Part shown: positions 61,364-64,000 of the stretch, in pieces
How positions within the stretch are numbered: position 1 is the first letter of the stretch
Layout of the letters: each line of letters starts with the position of its first letter
NCBI RefSeq assembly: GCF_900167125.1
Contig: NZ_FUYC01000003.1
Coordinates: 1 to 64,000, forward strand
Reading direction: 5' to 3'
DNA length: 64,000 nucleotides
Source: Paucidesulfovibrio gracilis DSM 16080
GTDB taxonomy: Bacteria > Desulfobacterota > Desulfovibrionia > Desulfovibrionales > Desulfovibrionaceae
Notes under the pieces: generated by a model
Told to the model about the DNA's origin: nothing
What the model saw: only the letters and a program-made list of their open reading frames with translations
Databases searched by the model: none
Made by a program: the position numbers and the translations under genes

Positions 61364-63298
61364 TCAGAATCGTTCAAAATCGCTGTCGTCGAGGCCGGAA
61401 TCTTGTTGTTCTGAAGTTGATGATTCAGCAAGAGCAGGCCGTTGTTGCCCCCTTAGGGCTTTGGGCTGTGAACCACCATTTTCAGAAATTTTGAAGAAGC
61501 TCATCAGTTGCCGAAGCTCCTCGGCCTGGCTGGCAAGCTCTTCGGACGTAGAGGCCATCTCTTCAGAGGCGGAGGCATTTTGCTGCACGATGTCATCCAG
61601 CTGGTCCACGGCCTTTTTCATTTGAGTGGTATTGCGGTCCTGCTCTTTGGATGAGGCTGCAATTTCCTGGACCAGGGCCGCGGTTTTGCGGATTTCAGGA
61701 ACCAAGCCGTCCAGCAACCCGCCAGCTTCTTCAGCGGTCTTCATGGTGGTTGCCGAAACTTCGCTGATTTCCGAGGCGGCCTGGCCGCTACGTTCAGCCA
61801 GCTTGCGAACCTCCGCCGCCACGACCGCAAACCCTTTGCCGTGCTCTCCGGCGCGTGCGGCTTCGATAGCGGCGTTCAAGGCAAGAAGGTTGGTTTGCCG
61901 TGCGATTTCCTCCACAAAGGTGATTTTGTCGGCAATATCGCGCATGGCGGTGACACTTTTGCGGACAACCTCACCGCTGTGCTCTGCGTCTTTGGCCACC
62001 TTGGTGGCGATTCCTTCGGTGCGGTCCGCGTTTTCCGAGTTTTGGCGGATGGATTGGGTCATTTCCTCCATGCTGGAGGCGATTTCCTCCACCGATGCTG
62101 CCTGTTCTGTTGAGCCTTGGGCCACGGATTGGGAGGTTGCGGAAAGCTCTTCGGATCCGGATGCGAGATTGTCGGCCGAAGCCAGCACTTCGGATACCAC
62201 TCCACGGAGCCGATGGGTCATGCTGTTGAGCGACTGGACCAAACGGCCCACCTCGTCGGTTTGCCGGACCTCCATTTCGACGCTGAAATCGCCTTCGGCC
62301 ATGGCCACGGCAAAGTCAACCCCTTGGTTGACTGGACGGGTGATGGCCCGAGCAATGGAAAGAGCCAGGCCGATGCCCATACCTAAACTGAACAGCGAGA
62401 TGACTATCAGCAGGATTCGCGAATTAGCGATCGTGCCGTCCATGCTTTTGATCTGGGCCGTGTTGGCTGCCACTGCCAGGGAACTGACGCTTTCTCCCTT
62501 ATCGCGCATAAGGGGGAGCAGCTCGGCACGTTCCTGCTCCAGTCCGCGAAATTCACGGATGGTATTAAAATATTGCTCTGTGAGGTCTTGCAGTTCCCTG
62601 GTTAGCGTCCTGGCACTGCCCGAGACCTGGCCGCTGATGGCTTTTGTGGCCTGGGTGATGCCGATGAGCTGGGTTTCTGCTTTGTCCAAACGCGTTATGT
62701 CGCGATCATCCAGAAAATGGGAAACCTGCAACCGTGCAGTCTGGAATCCTTGGTACAGCGTTTCTATCTTGCGTGATTGGTCGTACAGCCCGGCAAGGGT
62801 ACGAATGGAAGCGCCCCGGTCGAGTGCCTCCTGAAAACGCTGGGCGTATTCTTCATCAAGCGCCTTGGCCAAGTCGTGAACCCGAGAACCGATCTGGGTT
62901 ACTTCAACGTTTTTCTTCTGAAAAGAGGTTTGAATCTGGTGAAGCGACTGGAGCGCTGTTTCGTATTCTTCGGCATTTTCTTGAATACGCAGCAGACGGG
63001 TTCGGTCGGCGGCTTCATCCGTCAGCGCGGCGGCTTTACCTGCTGCTTCACGCAGTGCATTGATTTCGTCCGTGAACGTGTTCAGGTGCGTTTCGTCATC
63101 CTGCCAGAGATAGTAAAGGATGGCGACACGCCCGTTCAGCATGTGTTGGACTATACGGGCATTTTCGCGGGATACATCAACGCCGTTGGAGACCCGGCCC
63201 TGGGCAAGGAATGAAACTCCGGAGACTGTGGCCGTAAGAAGCAGAACAATGCCAAAACCAATACCGAGCTTGAGTCCGATGGAGAGATTCTTAAACAT
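61364..63298 (-). CDS. Methyl-accepting chemotaxis protein
   Basis: The 644-residue receptor has one helix at about 11-31, a periplasmic helical sensor (about 32-290), a second helix (about 295-316), HAMP (to about 372) and a cytoplasmic signalling domain. The hairpin tip [19 protein letters not shown] (near residue 465) docks CheA/CheW. Methylation-type Glu/Gln sites lie in the flanking helices. It ends without a CheR-tethering pentapeptide. The all-helical periplasmic domain resembles the four-helix sensor class. It is monocistronic with a terminator. Confidence 0.95.
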   Translation of the reverse strand: MFKNLSIGLKLGIGFGIVLLLTATVSGVSFLAQGRVSNGVDVSRENARIVQHMLNGRVAILYYLWQDDETHLNTFTDEINALREAAGKAAALTDEAADRTRLLRIQENAEEYETALQSLHQIQTSFQKKNVEVTQIGSRVHDLAKALDEEYAQRFQEALDRGASIRTLAGLYDQSRKIETLYQGFQTARLQVSHFLDDRDITRLDKAETQLIGITQATKAISGQVSGSARTLTRELQDLTEQYFNTIREFRGLEQERAELLPLMRDKGESVSSLAVAANTAQIKSMDGTIANSRILLIVISLFSLGMGIGLALSIARAITRPVNQGVDFAVAMAEGDFSVEMEVRQTDEVGRLVQSLNSMTHRLRGVVSEVLASADNLASGSEELSATSQSVAQGSTEQAASVEEIASSMEEMTQSIRQNSENADRTEGIATKVAKDAEHSGEVVRKSVTAMRDIADKITFVEEIARQTNLLALNAAIEAARAGEHGKGFAVVAAEVRKLAERSGQAASEISEVSATTMKTAEEAGGLLDGLVPEIRKTAALVQEIAASSKEQDRNTTQMKKAVDQLDDIVQQNASASEEMASTSEELASQAEELRQLMSFFKISENGGSQPKALRGQQRPALAESSTSEQQDSGLDDSDFERF

Positions 63299-63362
63299 TA
63301 ATACCCCCGGCTGTGTGTGCGAGGTCGCCCCAGGGGGGTGGGACGGCGTTATCGTATGCGGT

Positions 63363-63785
63363 TCAGGCTTCAGCGCCGAACATATCCTTTAGCCATAGCG
63401 GAATGCGCACGGGACGTCCTTGTGGGTTGACGCAGGCGTGCTCGGTCATTCCCGTAGCAAGCAGAATCCGTCTGTCCTTATCGAACATTTCGTAGGAAAA
63501 CTTAAGAGATGCGCGGTTCCAATTCGAAATAACACAACGCAGGGCGATGCAATCGTCATAGCGTGCCGGCGATCGGTAGCGGCATTGGGCCTCCCGGATG
63601 GGAAGCAGAAAACCACGCCGTTCCACTTCGGCGTAGCTCATGCCTCTTTCTCGAATGAATTGGCTTCTGGCCCGTTCGAACAGATGGAGGTATTCCGCAT
63701 AGTAGAGCACCCCCATTGTGTCCGTTTCGCCGTAGGAGATGAAGTGTTCATACCATGTTTCCGGACTCGTGGTGTCGCAGGACAT
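63363..63785 (-). CDS. YbgC/FadM-type acyl-CoA thioesterase
   Basis: The 140-residue hotdog protein contains [20 protein letters not shown], with the catalytic aspartate (DTMGVLYY), and [15 protein letters not shown]. The group hydrolyses short acyl-CoA or acyl-ACP thioesters. The start at 63785 has GGGGGA six bases upstream. Its first base is the last base of the preceding gene's stop (TAATG), so it is coupled to the phosphoglycerate mutase gene. It could equally be a 4-hydroxybenzoyl-CoA thioesterase-like enzyme. Confidence 0.9.
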   Translation of the reverse strand: MSCDTTSPETWYEHFISYGETDTMGVLYYAEYLHLFERARSQFIRERGMSYAEVERRGFLLPIREAQCRYRSPARYDDCIALRCVISNWNRASLKFSYEMFDKDRRILLATGMTEHACVNPQGRPVRIPLWLKDMFGAEA

Positions 63786-64000
63786 TATTCGTCCCCCAGT
63801 TGCCGCAGGGTCCAGGGCAGGAGGTCGTGTCCGTGGTCCAGAAGCAGACCCGCGGCATCGGCCTGGGCTTCGCTGAATTGGGGAGCGCCGGATTCCCGGC
63901 AACCCGGAAACTGGAGAAGGAAGGGAACGGGATCCGTCGTGTGCGTGCGTTCCACGATGGGCGTGAAATGGTCGCAAGCCGCGATCCAGGCAATGTCCTG
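63785..64000 (-). CDS. apgM: Cofactor-independent phosphoglycerate mutase (3' end only)
   Basis: The frame enters from beyond the window and encodes 71 residues ending in TAA. CDHFTPIVERTHTTDPVPF carries the C-terminal metal-binding motif of the archaeal-type phosphoglycerate mutase (alkaline-phosphatase fold), and LLPWTLRQLGDE closes the chain. The family interconverts 2- and 3-phosphoglycerate. The stop overlaps the thioesterase start. The symbol rests on only this tail. Confidence 0.7.
   Translation of the reverse strand, partial: QDIAWIAACDHFTPIVERTHTTDPVPFLLQFPGCRESGAPQFSEAQADAAGLLLDHGHDLLPWTLRQLGDE

Noticed and set aside
61626-62834. A 402-residue plus-strand frame inside the chemoreceptor gene
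   Set aside because: Ser/Arg/Ala-rich antisense shadow of the helical chemoreceptor; no ribosome site and no domain.

Overview
The window looks like a chromosomal segment of a sulfate-reducing Desulfovibrionaceae-type bacterium (Desulfobacterota, formerly Deltaproteobacteria). The gene content points that way rather than any single marker: a TupABC tungstate transporter, a bacteriohemerythrin, a ferredoxin-nitroreductase, a metallo-beta-lactamase/rhodanese sulfur enzyme, a short archaeal-type phosphatidylserine decarboxylase, and dense two-component, HD-GYP and chemoreceptor signalling. Most of the DNA is moderately GC-rich. One stretch, about 45.0-48.1 kb, is clearly more AT-rich and carries insertion-sequence scars. 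There is no rRNA operon, CRISPR array or prophage.

0-4.9 kb: tRNA-Gly, a two-cluster ferredoxin/nitroreductase, a methyltransferase-like unknown, a YdjM-type membrane protein, and the phospholipid pair psd-pssA. 4.9-9.9 kb: leucine operon leuA-leuC-leuD-leuB, preceded by a candidate leucine leader peptide ending in three rare CTA codons inside a perfect hairpin. 9.9-17.6 kb: bacteriohemerythrin, EamA exporter, small enzymes, ABC-F ATPase and mutT, metF, asd, and a class-IV aminotransferase. 17.6-27.5 kb: two divergent glycosyltransferases, a SulP-STAS-cyclic-nucleotide protein with two N-terminal zinc ribbons, then rfbD, rfbB, trmL and manC on the minus strand, and tRNA-Leu.

27.4-35.1 kb is a signalling block. 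It holds a BvgS-like hybrid histidine kinase, a TPR protein, and a three-gene partner-switching module: receiver-PP2C phosphatase, a fused RsbW-like kinase plus STAS substrate, and an Hpt-P2-like-STAS protein. The parts match the HptB/HsbR/HsbA type of pathway, but the domains are distributed differently among the proteins. This is the most interesting multi-gene system seen here.

35.2-44.9 kb: SprA-like protein, MBL-rhodanese, tupABC with a candidate operator, receiver-HD-GYP, an orphan radical SAM protein, PilZ, a 53-residue membrane protein, an unknown cysteine-motif protein, and a LysE exporter. 45.0-48.1 kb: an island of acquired character with a sulfotransferase, a TylF-like methyltransferase behind a possible sigma-54 promoter, a VOC protein, a broken AraC regulator and two opposed IS3 transposase fragments. 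48.1-55.2 kb: maf, a motB-motA pair, a PACE exporter, two TPM-domain genes with lemA, glucokinase, and gpt. 55.3-60.1 kb: a purine/nucleoside-type BMP ABC transporter next to gpt, together suggesting a purine salvage unit. 60.4-64.0 kb: amidohydrolase, a chemoreceptor, a YbgC-type thioesterase, and the 3' end of a phosphoglycerate mutase gene that runs off the window.

All calls come from reading the sequence. No similarity search was run, so family names rest on motifs, length and context.
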